Notes: generated from the sequence alone by a model not told the origin. A stretch of 64,000 nucleotides of DNA from Limnephilus marmoratus (GCA_917880885.1 OU862920.1:42567019-42631018); one strand, 5' to 3'. Shown: positions 42,943 to 55,015, numbered from the stretch's first letter. Made by a program: numbers and translations.

Positions 42943-43311
42943 CAGGGTGTTAAGGGACGTACTTGGCTTACTTTAACCAGTGATTCCTGACATTATTTGG
43001 AGTAAAAAATGTTAATAAAATTTTGGTCTCCGGTGACATTTTTGATTTTTTTTTTTTTTCTACAAAAACATAAAAAATGGTAGTTGTTGAACAGTTGAAG
43101 GCGGGGTAAGGGGTTCGTCGGACACCCGGCTGAGTGACCAGTGACGACATGCTGAAGAAAAATTTTTTTGTTTGATTTTGAAGAAAAAAATTTTGAAAAA
43201 AAAAATCGTTAAAAAAGTCACCGGAGACCAAAATTTCATTTACATTTTTTAATCCAAATAATGTCAGGAATCCCTGGTTAAAGTAAGTCAAGTACGTCCC
43301 TTAACACCCTG
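42943..43311. mobile_element. Mariner-type MITE with about 75-bp inverted repeats
   Basis: TA on both sides. Ends CAGGGTGTTAAGGGACGTAC and complement. The arms share 'accagtgattcctgacatta' versus 'taatgtcaggaatccctggt'. A GC-rich patch (gcggggtaaggggttcg) lies in the centre. Solo ends of the family are at 5227 and 45195. Confidence 0.85.
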
Positions 43312-43373
43312 TATAGTTAACGCCCAAGAAATACAAAAAATTACAATTATTAGTTACGCATTTTGTATGTTTA

Positions 43374-43425
43374 CAGGAGGCCAGAGGAAAATAATTTTCC
43401 TCTGGGCCTACGTCATGAATGCGAG
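43374..43425 (+). repeat. Repeat B end fragment
   Basis: 'caggaggccagaggaaaata' and 'ttttcctctgggcctacgtc' form the hairpin end of repeat B, without the rest. Confidence 0.5.
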
Positions 43426-43859
43426 GAAGTTATAATCGAGCATAAAACACAATTGAAGATCAACAATAATAACTGTTTAATGTATGTATGTTCAATTAAT
43501 AATAATGCAGAAGTTATATTTCTAGTTTATATAGAGATCAGGAAAACATCTACACAGTTTCCGGCCAGCACTACTGTTACAATCAATCATTCTCTGATTG
43601 GTAAACAATGCCATTCATTGGTTATTAGTTATTATTAATATCAATATTGTAAACAAACTGCCCTGTTAACAATATATAAGATTTAATTTTAATTTAAAGG
43701 TGTAATGTTTCTATCTGCCTTGAAAATTATTTTGTGCATTTCTGAGCTATTAGCTTTCCTATGGAAAAAAAATTCTAAGCATTTCTACCTGATTGTGTTT
43801 CAAAGATGTTATTTTGACTACACTCTACCTCCTAAATTTCTAGGTAAATTAATTAGTTC

Positions 43860-44290
43860 TATAGCTGAATTTGGATGATTCAATTAACTTTGTTAACGTA
43901 GTTCTAATTAATCGTTCTAAACTATCTAAATTATCTGTATTGGACCTTTTAATTATGCTAAATGAGTACGTTAATAGAGGTATTGCAAAAGGATTTATTG
44001 CTTTTACTAAATTTTTAGCAGATAGATTGCATATTTAAATTTTTCTGATCCTAGTTTGAAATTTAATCCTAATATCATTTTTAATACCAGTATGATCTAA
44101 TCTATTCGATTGCGGGTATCCAAAATATTTATAAACCTCATCCCCTTTCATACTTTTAATTTTGAAATTTCTAAATATACCCTCGTCTCCATCTACAATT
44201 TTGCCTTTCTCTATATGGATCGTTTTACATTTATCTAAATCAAAAGTCATTTTAATATCATCTGAAAAATTTTAACTACCTTGATCATTT
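43860..44290 (-). pseudogene. R4/Dong/R2-like LINE polymerase fragment
   Basis: Minus strand: FDLDKCKTIHIEKGKIVDG, MKGDEVYKYFGYPQSNRLDH and IRIKFQTRIRKI. After a break, SAKNLVKAINPFAIPLLTYS, FSIIKRSNTDNLDSLERLIR and TTLTKLIES. These are the thumb and following segment typical of LINEs that carry a restriction-like nuclease. Frame breaks near 44035; no catalytic box is included. Confidence 0.7.
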
Positions 44291-44924
44291 TCTCTAAATT
44301 TTATTCATTCATTCTGCGTTGAGCACCGACATCTTCAATGTTACCTATAGAGAGTTCAGTAACTATCTTTTGACAAACGTCTCAACATAGTGAAACTGCC
44401 CCCTTGGACTTTTATTTCTCTTAAATTTTGTAATCTTCTCCGTAATAATTTGGTGTACCTATAACTGTTTTATGGAGAACCTGAATAAATAAATAATTTC
44501 TTACTTATGTATTATCATAAAGTTTAACGAGTTATTGCTGTACATGTTGGCTCTTACTAATAAACGTTTTGTTAAGGTTATACAATTGATAAACAACTCT
44601 TTTGACAGGGTAAAGGGTTGTTTATCGGTTGTACAAAAATTTAAAACACATCTAATAATAAGGGGGTTATTTAAAAACAGTTAGTCAACTGCTTCGAATT
44701 TATTAATATTTTAATTTATATTGATTTTTAGCTGAAAATAAAAGCTTGTGCTGTAAATAATACGCCGAGGTCGAAAACAGGCTCAATACTTGCGACAATT
44801 TAAATAAGTGAAGTCTGAAAATGGAGTTCATTCATATTTTATTATATTTTTAAAAAGTTACAAGTATCTGTAAATTTTCAAAAGAATTCTGCTTTACAAA
44901 AAAGGACTAACATTAAATTATTGG

Positions 44925-45133
44925 AGTGAAAACTTCTTTAACACCGTTGTGATTTGAATCTCGATGAAACAAAAAAGCGTCACTGAAAAGAGACAAACAG
45001 ATACATCAACAGAGATAAAATAATCAGTCTCCTCTTTGAGCGGTGCTTCGTAGTCTATCGGTCTCCTCTTTGTGCGGTGCATTAGTTTTCTGAAGGTTTC
45101 ACTTCTACCGCGTGTGAACTACTCTCGATTTTT
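44925..45133 (-). mobile_element. MITE C copy
   Basis: 'ggagtgaaaacttctttaac...accgttgtgatttgaa...gtgcggtgc...ttttctgaaggtttcacttctaccgcgtgtgaact'. Lacks part of the centre. Confidence 0.7.
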
Positions 45134-45194
45134 TATTATTGTATTTTTACACTATATTTTTGTCACACAATTATCATATACAATCACACAGAGT

Positions 45195-45275
45195 GACATA
45201 CTTGACTTGCTACCCATGATCCTGACATTAATTGAAGTAAAAGTGTCCGGTGACATTTTTTTTTATTATAGTAAC
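45195..45275. mobile_element. Mariner-type MITE end fragment
   Basis: 'catacttgacttgctaccca', 'tgatcctgacattaattgaa', 'tccggtgacattttt' match the left arm of 42943-43311. Confidence 0.5.
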
Positions 45276-46664
45276 CCGTCTGCTTGGTTCCATATATTCG
45301 TACCTCACAATCCGGAAGCCTCGGATTCTGAAAAAAAATCTGAAACTGTCACTTTGGATCAAGATTGTAAAATATCTATGCAAAATAGCTTTCATAATTC
45401 ATATAAAATAAGAAGCATTATTTCCTTATCTTTCTGGTTAAAAGAAAAATACGTATGTTTGCATGAGAGGAAGTGAGATATATAGCTTTTAAAACGTAAG
45501 GTCGCTCGGGACGTTTTTGGTCTCATGAAAGTATACCGCGATTACATGTTTTGGGATGAATTTATTCCTAAACAAGCAGGTATAAGATAAAACATCAATG
45601 GGTTTTGGACAGATAGGGCCGGCTGAGGGGTTGGGGGGTTATTGAGTAACTCGAGACTCGAGTGAGTTAACACACTATACATTGTACGAACATTTTACGT
45701 GCATTGTGTAAATCTGTTGAACATATCATATAAAAAATACAATATAATAAAATTTACCAATCATGCAGATGATTCTTGAAACTTATTAAATCGTATGCCT
45801 AATGGTCAGATAATGACGTAAACAAAGCCAGCAATAGGTAATTGAAGATTTGCTGTCTGTTTTGATGGATCCGAGGTCGAAATCTCTGCCAATATATTTC
45901 AGTCGCTGTAAGTGATAATAATGTTGATCATAATATTGAAGAAAATCGACGCCGCAACGGTGATAAAATACAATGAATTATGGGTGTGAAATATTTTTTC
46001 AATGTCGAATAAAATTTTTTAGCGACAGTGATAAGCCCGACACTTTTTCCCTATAAAAAAACAAGACACGAAATAGCTTGTGTATACTATACATTTTAAC
46101 ACATCGTCCTAGAAGACCTGTGGGTTATTTTTAACGTTAATTACCATTTTTTAATCAACTCGTGAAAAACACCATTTTTTAAAGTAATACATTTATTTTT
46201 TGTATTTCTTGGGCATTATGTAACATTTTCTAGAAATTCTGTTTTGAAAAGTTGTACATTGAAAATTAAACTTTTCAAAATAAAATATAATACATCTATT
46301 TTAAACACTTTAAAAGTTTTTAAAAAACTATTTTAAAAAATGGGTTTGAATGAGATATGTACCGTCCTTCCAAATACCTTTTTTAAAAACCGACATTTAT
46401 TTCACATGTATAGAATCTATTTCTTCGGATTTAAGAAAAATGCGAAAATGACCGTGTGTTTGTGCGTGATTGCCACCGTGATTGATAAAATGCATTGTCA
46501 TCGACAATGAGTCCATCTGCCGAGTTTCAGCTTGATCAGATGTCGGAAAGTGGGTTAATTTCCACTTCCATGATTCCGCTTTAAACAAACAAAAGTGAAA
46601 TTCAAGTAGATGTATTTAAACATAGTTATTAACGAAGAAAAATATTAAAGAGCGAATAAAAAAA
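45276..46664. other. Gap with no gene recognised
   Basis: AT-rich. The patch 'catctgccgag(g)ttcagctcgatc' at about 46510 also occurs near 32115, so it is probably part of another unlisted dispersed repeat. No coding region called. Confidence 0.35.
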
Positions 46665-46930
46665 TAAAAAAAACTAGTGCAGTTAACACGCGGTAGAAGC
46701 AAAACTTTACCAAAACAATCTCAATCAATGAAGAACCAAGGAGCATTAAAAAGTGAGGTCAAAATCAAAGCGGCCAATGAACGCAGACCTAGGGTCATTT
46801 CCGTTTTTTTATATCAACCAATAGGAGCCTTGATAGGAGTTTGATGCTTTGTAGGTGCTGTTATGAGTCATTTCCGTTTCACCAGAATTCCAAATCACAT
46901 CGGGGCTACAGAAGTTTCACATCAAAAATA
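46665..46930 (+). mobile_element. MITE D copy
   Basis: 'gtgcagttaacacgcggtag', 'caaaactttaccaaaacaat', 'agtgaggtcaaaatcaaagc', 'ccaatgaacgcagaccta', 'caaccaataggagccttga', then 'ggggctacagaagtttcaca'. Same ends as family C. Confidence 0.7.
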
Positions 46931-48194
46931 ATTATTAATTATATTACATTTTACTGATACACACGTAGATACGCGTACTAAGTAGTCAGGACCTGTGAAA
47001 AGGAAGAGGAAGATCGTCGATGATGTACTATCTATGTATTTCTTAAATGTTTCACATTGTGAACAGTAACAAACTTAATACCCACTGCTCTGTAACTACA
47101 TTCATGATAACTACATTCATAGTACCTACTTACTTTTTTATATATGTAATTACTGTGTACCTTTTATTTTTTTCTTTTTCATAATAATAACAAACATACC
47201 TACATTAATGATAGCAAGAAAATTATCTACTTTTATATTAATTGTTAAAATTTTTTTACACCACTGCAATACCGGTATGCTTCGAGTATATTTGGAAACA
47301 CACTTTGTGTGATATTGTGACAATAATTATTGAATCTAATGTAGCGTGAGCCCAAATACGAATCCGCTGGTTGAACTCCTTTGTAAACAATTACTGATAC
47401 CTACTTATGTTAAGCCTACTTATATCTTTCTAGCTCTGTTTATCATTTTATGTACTATATACTTATGATACTGCATACTTGTTATAATGCTCCTGTACAA
47501 TTTATTTTATATGTAAAAGCCATCAAGAAAACCTAAACAAACAAATAAAATAAAAAAATAAAAATAAAATAAAATTTCTATCTGAGTCTATTTTACCAGC
47601 AGGTGTAAAGACTTAGGCTAGATGTACCGATGTTAACGATGTTCCAGAACAACAAGTTTTTTGTTGGAATTTTCAATCCTGATTGTTGTAACGATATCCC
47701 ACGTTTTCTAAATAATATTAAACAAGCCTGTTCTTTTACATACAAAAAGAATAAAAATAGCAGCGAAAAGTATTTTCACTGGAAAATCGGCAAACAAGTT
47801 ACGGAACGATGTTGCATGGTAAATGTATTTATTTAAGACTCAAAGTCAGATCGAATTTACAAAGACCATTATTCTATTATCGGAATATGCACACTGCACA
47901 CAATTATTCATATACACAGCGCATTCTTGCATATCAGGTAGTTTTTCTTACATTTTTATTCATTTATATGCTATACTTTGAAATTCAATTACAAAGTTGT
48001 TTTTTTTCATTTAATATATAAAGTCACACCCGAAGTATTTGCATCCTTCGCAAAATTTTTAAAATTAATGGGTTAAACAAAAAAACAAAAGAAAAAGTTT
48101 ACAGAAGTTTACAACTTCATCCCAAAATACGTTCAGTCTCTGCCACTTAAATTTGCCAATTAATCGACTGTCATTATGTTCATCATTCTAAAAT
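46931..48194. other. Gap with no gene recognised
   Basis: AT-rich. An (aaaataaa)n microsatellite at 47540-47575. Two short open frames at 47630-48021 have no recognisable domain. Confidence 0.35.
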
Positions 48195-48420
48195 CGTTTT
48201 GGAAGTGAAAACTTCTTTAGTACCGTTGTGATTTGAAACTCGATGAAACGAAAAAGCGACATTCCAAAGAGACAAACACATATATAGGATTTAGCCTGTG
48301 AGATAATGCGATAGAATAATCGATCTCCTCTTTGTGTGGTGCTTTGTAGCCTCCCCACTCTTGACTACTTTAGTTTTCTGAAGGTTTCACTTCTACCGCG
48401 TGTACACCGAGCACAATTCT
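48195..48420 (-). mobile_element. MITE C copy
   Basis: 'ggaagtgaaaacttctttag' to 'ggtttcacttctaccgcgtg', with the central 'gacaaacacatatataggat' and 'ccccactcttgactacttta'. Head-to-tail with the next copy. Confidence 0.7.
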
Positions 48421-48656
48421 TTTGAAGTGAAAACTTTTTAGCACCGTTGTGATTTGATGAAACGAAAAAAAGAGATAAACACATTTATCTATAGGATTTA
48501 GCTTACAAGAGAGGGAGATTATATAATCGGTCTCCTCTTTATGCGGTGCTTCGCAGTCTACCGGCCTCCCCGTTCTGCGGCGCTTTGTAGTCTCTCCACT
48601 CTTGTCTTCTTTAGTTTTATGAAGGTTTCACTTCTACCGCGTGTGAACTGCATACT
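48421..48656 (-). mobile_element. MITE C copy, tandem with the previous one
   Basis: 'tgaagtgaaaactttttagc' to 'cacttctaccgcgtgtgaac'. Same orientation as its neighbour; the junction is 'gcacaattctttt'. Confidence 0.7.
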
Positions 48657-49080
48657 CTAGAGGCCCTGAGGAAAATAATTCCCGTCAGGCCTGTGTCATC
48701 CTTGGAGATGCTATGTGGAAAGTCTTTTTAGGGAAGGAAGGAGAAGGAAAAAAGTATGAAGGATGGGTATTTGTCAATGCATCCAAGAGTGACGGACATG
48801 CGACTCCAACACTGCGGTGCACCGAGAGCGTCCGGCTGGGAAGGTCAAGGGGACTCCTTCAACCATTCTCTCCCGATCCCAGTCTGCCGTGCAGCTGATG
48901 GGCAGACGCATCCGCCGCCAAGACCCGGACAAACCTCACCCCGTGAACCCGGACATTCCTGCTAAATCACCAAACCTACCCCAGCTAAATGACCACTTGG
49001 GGTGACCCATGGCAGGGGTGTCGGTTATTAAATAAATGGGGACGGCGGTATCCATACCCGCCTCCCAAATTGAATCAAAT
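48656..49080 (+). repeat. Repeat B, reference full copy
   Basis: In order: a hairpin end (gccctgaggaaaataattcccgtcaggcc), 'catccttggagatgctatg', 'gggaaggaaggagaaggaaa', 'gagtgacggacatgcgactc', 'cgatcccagtctgccgtgca', 'agacccggacaaacctcacc', 'cacttggggtgacccatggc', and 'acggcggtatccatacccgc' at the end. SINE-like in size (about 420 bp) but no clear Pol III boxes. At least eight copies or fragments in this window. Confidence 0.7.
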
Positions 49081-49317
49081 CATTCTTTGCCTTAGATATT
49101 TGAAACCACCATACACTTAACGCGGTGTATATATTACGCACGATCGTTAAAAAATAGTAATAGTAAAAAAACATACTAATCTCAGTTATCGGTGAATGGG
49201 TCACGTGAAGTATTCCTCTGTATTTCTTCGTAATGTTTAAAAATTTTTGTTTAACGAACTTTTAATTTCCGAAATTTCAAATCGTTTCATCATTTCATTA
49301 AATCATTTAATTTGACA

Positions 49318-49705
49318 GGCGGTTATGGGTACCGCCGCCATGGAACCATTTATTGGATACCCAACACCTTTGCAATAGGTCACCCCAAGTGACTTAGCAG
49401 GGGTGCCCGGGTTTATGGCGTGAGGTTTGTCCAGGTCGATGCCCACCTACCGCGTAGTGGGCAGGAATGAGATAGACTGTTTGAGGCAGGTCTTTTATCC
49501 TCTCCAGTCGGAATCTCTCGACCCATCGCCTTGCACCGCGGTTAAAGGGATTAGATTCCTACCCGCCCCTCATACCTATTTCCTTCCCAGAACTTCTTCT
49601 CCTTCCTTTCCTTAAAAAAACCCTTCACACAGCATCATCTAAGATGACATGGGCCCTGAGGGAAATTATTTTCATAAGGGCCTCCTGTGTGGTGCTGATG
49701 TAAAA
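49318..49705 (-). repeat. Repeat B, full copy reversed
   Basis: 'ggcggttatgggtaccgccg' to 'gaaattattttcataagggcctcctgtgtgg'. It faces the copy at 48656-49080 across 240 bases, so the two form a long hairpin-prone inverted pair. Confidence 0.7.
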
Positions 49706-50819
49706 AAATATTTAAAGAGGAAGAGGTCTTTTTCATAAAAATATTTAAAAGGAACGGCAAATATCTAGTACGGATGTACGCTTTTTTTTTATTTGTGTTT
49801 TAAATTATAAAATATAGGCCTTTAAAAAATTCAATTTTGGAAGATTTTAGATCAAATTTTACATTTTTTTAAATGTTACTATGTTAATATAATTTATATT
49901 TTTTCCCATCGAAGTGTTTTCTTTCAAAAAATTTTATTTTGTATTTCGTCTTATTCATACACTAAATAGTGCATTATTTTTCATTACAATATGTAGATAT
50001 AACACGTTAGATGGGTAGTACATGTTGAACATCTAACATGTAGACCGCAAATACATCTTATATTATATAAAATAAAATTAATTTATACCTTAACCACGGA
50101 GGCGTTCAAATGCTTGACAAATTCCATTATCATTATATTCTCTTATTTTTCACAAATCTGTGCTAGTTTGACATAAATGTAAAACATTGGTAAATCCGTC
50201 TTACACACCCGGTATAACTATACCGACGTTGAACCGGCGCGCAAGAATCTTAATTAGTAAGACGGTAAATGTTTAAATTGGCCAAATTTTATGGGTTATC
50301 CAACTAGTATGATTCGCACTCGCGGGTATTTAAAAGTCATTTGTTTTAATTGATGCGTGCTTTGATTTTTTTGTCACAAATAACGCTGAGAATTGAGATG
50401 AACCCGTGGCAACTTGCCCACAGGCGGTGCGGAGAGTTTGCACTAAATAATATGTATTAATAGCCGAAGGAATGTTAGCGGTGAAGTGAAATTTTCACAA
50501 ACATCCTAGAAAGCTGAAACATACATAGGTATAATGAATCATTTGCTTTAAAAAACGTTCACGAAAAACTGATATATTTTTCGTCGCTTGCATATTTCAA
50601 CATCAAAGTTGCCGTAATTTTCTTTAAAAAAATAACCGTTTTAATTAAAACATGTACTTAAAAACTTTATTCGTAAGAAAATGCGTTGTCTTTCGAATTT
50701 ATAATGAAAAATAATAAACTTTGTGAACTTTAATCACAAAATGTCAAAAAGTAGGTAATCTATACATTGGGAACAAGCTTCATTTCTTCTTCAAAATTTT
50801 GTGGCGTCATTTTTAATTA
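49706..50819. other. Gap with no gene recognised
   Basis: AT-rich; a GC-richer patch at 50395-50445. No coding region, RNA gene or listed repeat seen. Confidence 0.35.
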
Positions 50820-50955
50820 AATGGAAACAAATCACTTATTATTAGTAAAACACCACTATTTAATCAAAATTAAAATGTTTCGAAACCAAAGGTTTCTTCG
50901 TCATTTGATTAAATAGTGGTGTTTTACAGAGTGATTTGTTTTCATTTAAATAAAG
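50820..50955. repeat. Inverted pair of Penelope-like tails with ribozyme-like core
   Basis: Arms 'acaaatcac...gtaaaacaccactatttaatcaaa' and its complement 'ttgattaaatagtggtgttttac...gtgatttgt'. On the minus strand 50904-50871 reads TGACGAA-GAAACC-TTT-GGTTTC-GAAACAT, the same architecture as 38671-38699, with a different stem II that still pairs. Confidence 0.65.
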
Positions 50956-51039
50956 CTTCATTTCGATTGAATCACTATTCATCACTGTCCTAATGAATCA
51001 AATTTTGAATATATTATTTTTCTTGCAAAAAGTGTTCAA

Positions 51040-51305
51040 GTAAAAAAAAAATCGAGTGCAGTTTACATGCGGTTGAAGCGAAACTTTATGAAAATAATCT
51101 CAACCAATATTTTAAAAGTGAGGTCATGATCAAAGCTACCAATGAGCGCAGACCTAGCGTCTCAACGTCTCAAAGACGTATCTCAACCAATAGGAGCCTT
51201 TAAAAGTGACATCATAATCAAAGCGGCCAATGAGCGCAGTTGATGCGTCGCAGGTGCAGTAAACGTCAAATCACAACGGGGCTATAGAAGTTTCACTTCA
51301 AAAAT
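51040..51305 (+). mobile_element. MITE D copy
   Basis: 'gagtgcagtttacatgcggt', 'gcgaaactttatgaaaataa', 'gagcgcagacctagcgtctc', 'caaccaataggagccttta', 'cacaacggggctatagaagt', 'ttcacttcaaaa'. Ends shared with family C. Confidence 0.75.
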
Positions 51306-51314
51306 ATTACACAA

Positions 51315-51898
51315 TTTCCGCCCGCCAGAGCAGATTGTTTAATTCGGAGACGTGGTTTACAATACCATCACATAGTATAAAATGAAGTCGCTCAAAATGT
51401 ATGTGCGCGTTAATATTTTAAACTACGCAACGGATTTTCATACGGTTTTCACCAATGGATAGAGTGGTTAAGATGAATGTTTATATGTATAATACATGTA
51501 AATTATATTAGAGAAAAGCCGAGAAATTCAAAGAAAACATATTTTTGTGCGATTTAAAATGGCTGGCGGGCCGTACTATAGTCACTTTTGAAAATCGTTC
51601 TACGGAAGAAATTGGAAAATAGATGTCCTAGAGTAAGTAGGTATTTGATTTTCCCTTTTTAAATATCCAGTGTTGCATTGCAAGCATTGTATAATTAGTG
51701 GCGAGTTAATTAATTTATATGTATAATATATGCTTATTATAGTAGAGAAAAGCCGATAAATTCAAATATTCAATTCAGGCAGCGGGCAGCGGGCAGCGGG
51801 CAGCTGGCAAGCGGGTGGTGTGGATTTTATAAAGATTTGGTAATGGCGTTGTGTTTCGTTAGCCACAGCAGCGTGTGGCCGGGTCTGCTAGTTCTATT
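51315..51898 (-). repeat. Dispersed repeat H relative, with a GGGCAGC minisatellite
   Basis: Reversed: starts 'ctagcagacccggccacacg' (at 51895) and runs to 'gtgaaaaccgtatgaaaatccg' and 'gcgcacatac' at the left. 51777-51811 is a short run of 'gcgggca' units. Confidence 0.5.
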
Positions 51899-53000
51899 AT
51901 AATTTACAAAGTTTAAGAACTATTTGCTGACAGTTAACTGGTACTTGAAAACTAAAATTTCAGCTTTCAAACATACTTCTTCAGGCTATTGGGAAATTTT
52001 AGTAGGGCCTATTATAACAAGGCTTTGATTTTGAGTTGCTGCAAAAATTGAATAATAAATAACAATAATAATCCTAGCTTTGTAAGTTTTGATGAGCAAT
52101 TTTGATGACCAATGAGAACCCAGGCTGTCTCTCAGGGGGTCTTGTGTTAGATGGGCTTTCCCACGTTGGTCGATTGCCCTCAAGTTTCCACGTATCTTCT
52201 GGTGTGAGCAGATTGACTTACGTATAAGTTCTGGTAGATATAGATGCTTGATACTGACGTACTACGTGCAATTGTCGTAGAGTCGTATAATTTTTACAGT
52301 GGGGTTCCGTAATACAAAATCATAGATGGCCAATGTATTATTATCCGTGACAAGTTACGTGATGATGACTTATTGACTTGATAATTTAGCTTGTCTACTT
52401 TGCGCTGATACAATGTACAGATGATTAATACGCTATCGTAAGTATTTCCTAGTTAAATATCGCACTTCCTAGGCACTCTGTAATTCGACCAATGCGAGGT
52501 TTTTTTCTAATTCTACGTCACACGTGGACATGCCACTCGTTAAATGTTCTATGAATTATTATCATCTGCCAAAAACTTTGAGCTTAAAATAGCGGTGTTT
52601 GTTTTTAGCTGTCATTAGAATGGATGAAAAGTCATTACGTTTTATTTATGAATCTACTTGCGCGTTGATTTGCTACTTTGAGAAAATAAAATTTTAAAAA
52701 CAAATTTATTCTTTTATCGAGCGAGTGTATTTGCTGTAAAAAATCAACTCCAAATTGCTTCTTTGGAATAAGTGGAGATGTCTAGAGGAAAACGCATTAT
52801 TAATTAATTAATTGAAATAATTCATCACTTGCTCTTTCATAGATGGCGCTAGTTTAATTATTTTATAAAAAAACACCTGTTGCAAGTTAGGCTTCAAAAA
52901 TTAAGGAGAAATAATTGTTTGCGCCAAAACAAACTTAAATCTTTCAAGAAAGGCTTAAAAATTAAATATTGGATTGAATCACCGGTACGATATTGAACAC
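51899..53000. other. Gap with no gene recognised
   Basis: AT-rich except 52100-52200, which has a GC-richer patch without a recognisable frame. Confidence 0.35.
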
Positions 53001-53002
53001 GG

Positions 53003-53314
53003 GTGCCTTTTTTGAAAGAATTAAGTTTATTACGGGCAAAATCAATTATTTACGTTCATATTGCGTATGTAAGAACGCAAACAATTAATATTTTAAAACA
53101 TTACTTGGAAAAGGTGTTCTTCCCTAAAATAATTGTACTACCACCACCACTGAGAGTATTCAAATATTTGTTGGTAGATATTTGTAAGATCTCGGAAAAT
53201 TTGAAAAATTTTTTTTTTGTAAAAAACCAAAATGTTCCTGAAAATAAAAAACAACCAGTCACAAATTTAATACAATTTGATATTTCAGATTTACAAGCAA
53301 AGACTTGCTTGTAA
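53003..53314 (+). CDS. Unrecognised 103-codon open frame
   Basis: Reads MPFLKELSLLRAKSIIYVHI, IVLPPPLRVFKYLLVDICKI. Lys-rich, no domain recognised, no start context worth noting. Its end overlaps the perfect hairpin at 53279-53326, which may have created the reading-frame end. Possibly a chance frame or a transposon fragment. Confidence 0.15.
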   Translation: MPFLKELSLLRAKSIIYVHIAYVRTQTINILKHYLEKVFFPKIIVLPPPLRVFKYLLVDICKISENLKNFFFVKNQNVPENKKQPVTNLIQFDISDLQAKTCL

Positions 53315-53326
53315 ATCTGAAATATC
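53279..53326. repeat. Perfect 22-bp hairpin
   Basis: gatatttcagatttacaagc-aa at 53279-53300 is followed by a 4-base loop and its exact complement at 53305-53326. Confidence 0.85.
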
Positions 53327-53514
53327 TTCGTTTGTTACGTATGAACGACGTAAGATTTTGGTGTATTTTTATAATTATTTGTTCAAGCTTATTTTAATTC
53401 CTCTTGTACATTTTACTAAGCTAGGTTAAACCGATATTAACCTATCCTTTTAATAATAAACGTATTTTAAATATATACAACTGATAAACAATTGTACTTT
53501 ATCAGGTGTGTAGA

Positions 53515-53775
53515 AAAAAAACCAGAGTGCGCAATTTACATGCGGTAGTAGTGAAACTTTCTGAAAATTATAGTAGACAAGAATGGGGAGGCTACGAAGC
53601 GCCATACAAAGAGAAGACCGATAAGCTACGAAGCACCGCTCAAAGAGGAGACCGATTATACTATCTGATTCTCTCGCTGGCTAAATCCTAAAAATGTATG
53701 TGTTCGTCTCTTTTTAGTGTCGCTATTTTTCGTTTCATCGAGTTAAAAATAACAACAACACTTCCAAACTCTTAT
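53515..53775 (+). mobile_element. MITE C copy
   Basis: 'gagtgcgcaatttacatgcg', 'agtgaaactttctgaaaatt', 'ggggaggctacgaagcgcca', a repeated 'gctacgaagcaccgctc', 'tctctttttagtgtcgct', 'cgtttcatcgagtt'. The centre is duplicated once. Confidence 0.7.
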
Positions 53776-54630
53776 TAGTAATATATCATTGAAGAAAAAG
53801 ATAACACTAATAATAATCTAAACGAACATATAAAAAACAACAAGACAGAAAAATGAAAAAGATAATGGTCTATATGGGACACAGTAGTTGTAGCCACCAT
53901 TATTTAATTATTAGCACAGCCATTGTGCATAAAATTACCACTTGGCATCATAACGATATTTCACGAAAAATCCTGAAAGCTTATGTTTTGTTTATCTTTT
54001 CAATTTACTTCAACGCATACTCTCCCCAAACTTGGTCTTGTAATATTTTTCCCCGCCACTCTGTCTCACGTACGTATGTGAAACGTAACATAATTGAAAT
54101 AATTACAAAGTTAACATCAGTATCCGATTCATCCGAATCTCGGTTTGAAACCTAAATGAGTAATTTGCACTTGCAAAAGAATCGTGGCGCCTGGAAAAAT
54201 TACCCGGAAGAAAATCACCGGTTTCCAGCACTGTTAATAATAAATAATAACATACCGACGTTTGACGGATCCGCGGCAGCAAATCTGTGGAAAGTTTTTA
54301 TCCCAAACGGTACCGCACACAACATAAAAACATTTCTCGCATATTCTTTCAGACTCAGTAGGTGCCTTATGATCAGTTTGTTTTGAACTGATTAGATTTT
54401 TTAAAACATGATCCCAATTTATCGGTTCATTCCTTTTTGTAATATAATGAAGATATGTGAAATACATGTTATGGCGGCTGTCAATGATGTGTCCGTTTTC
54501 CGAACCAAACTATTTAATTTATTTATGCGTAATGTTGGCGTTCATGTTCGTACATGTAAACGCAGCATTATAAACAATATGTGGGTGGGTAAGATTGAAA
54601 TTAATTGGCGCGTATAATAATATTTTTATT
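53776..54630. other. Gap with short open frames only
   Basis: Open frames of 100, 76 and 69 codons (plus strand, 53853-54617) show no recognisable domain. I do not call a gene. Confidence 0.3.
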
Positions 54631-54634
54631 GTGA

Positions 54635-55015
54635 ATACCGCGTAAGAGTCCCAACTTCTATTAAGTGCCTGTAGCCAGTGAGACTATGGCATCCCCAATT
54701 GGGGTTGTTAGGCTGAAGTTTTTAGAGAGGGGAAGAAGATGGAAGAGCAAGGTGGGAAAGTAGCTTTTCAAAACTGGTCACCAAACACGGCTAAAGCCAT
54801 TTCAAGCTAAGTTTAAATTTTGAATGGTGGTCTTACTAGAGGTGATTCTAAGAGTATTGTGGACTCTGGAACCTGCCGCAAATTTACCTTGCACAAAAAA
54901 ACACAATTAAATCAAATTGAAAAAAATTCGCACGCCGGATTTTGAACCAGCGACCCGGATTACTAGTCGAAAGGACTACTACTGAAGCTAAAGTTCTAAA
55001 GGCCACAGCGGTAAC
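54635..55015 (-). repeat. SINE A, reference full copy
   Basis: Minus strand. The tRNA-like head at 55015-54935 has GCTGTGGCCTTTAGAAC (A-box region) and CGCTGGTTCAAAATCCGGCG (B box GGTTCAAAATCC). The body includes 'tttggtgaccagttttg' and the palindromic 'ccccaattgggg' at 54692. The tail is 'gttgggactcttacgcgg'. Pol III-type promoters are expected to act from the head. Confidence 0.7.

Noticed and set aside
48713..49005. Three overlapping plus-strand frames of 61-69 codons
   Set aside because: All within repeat B; other copies do not keep the frames.
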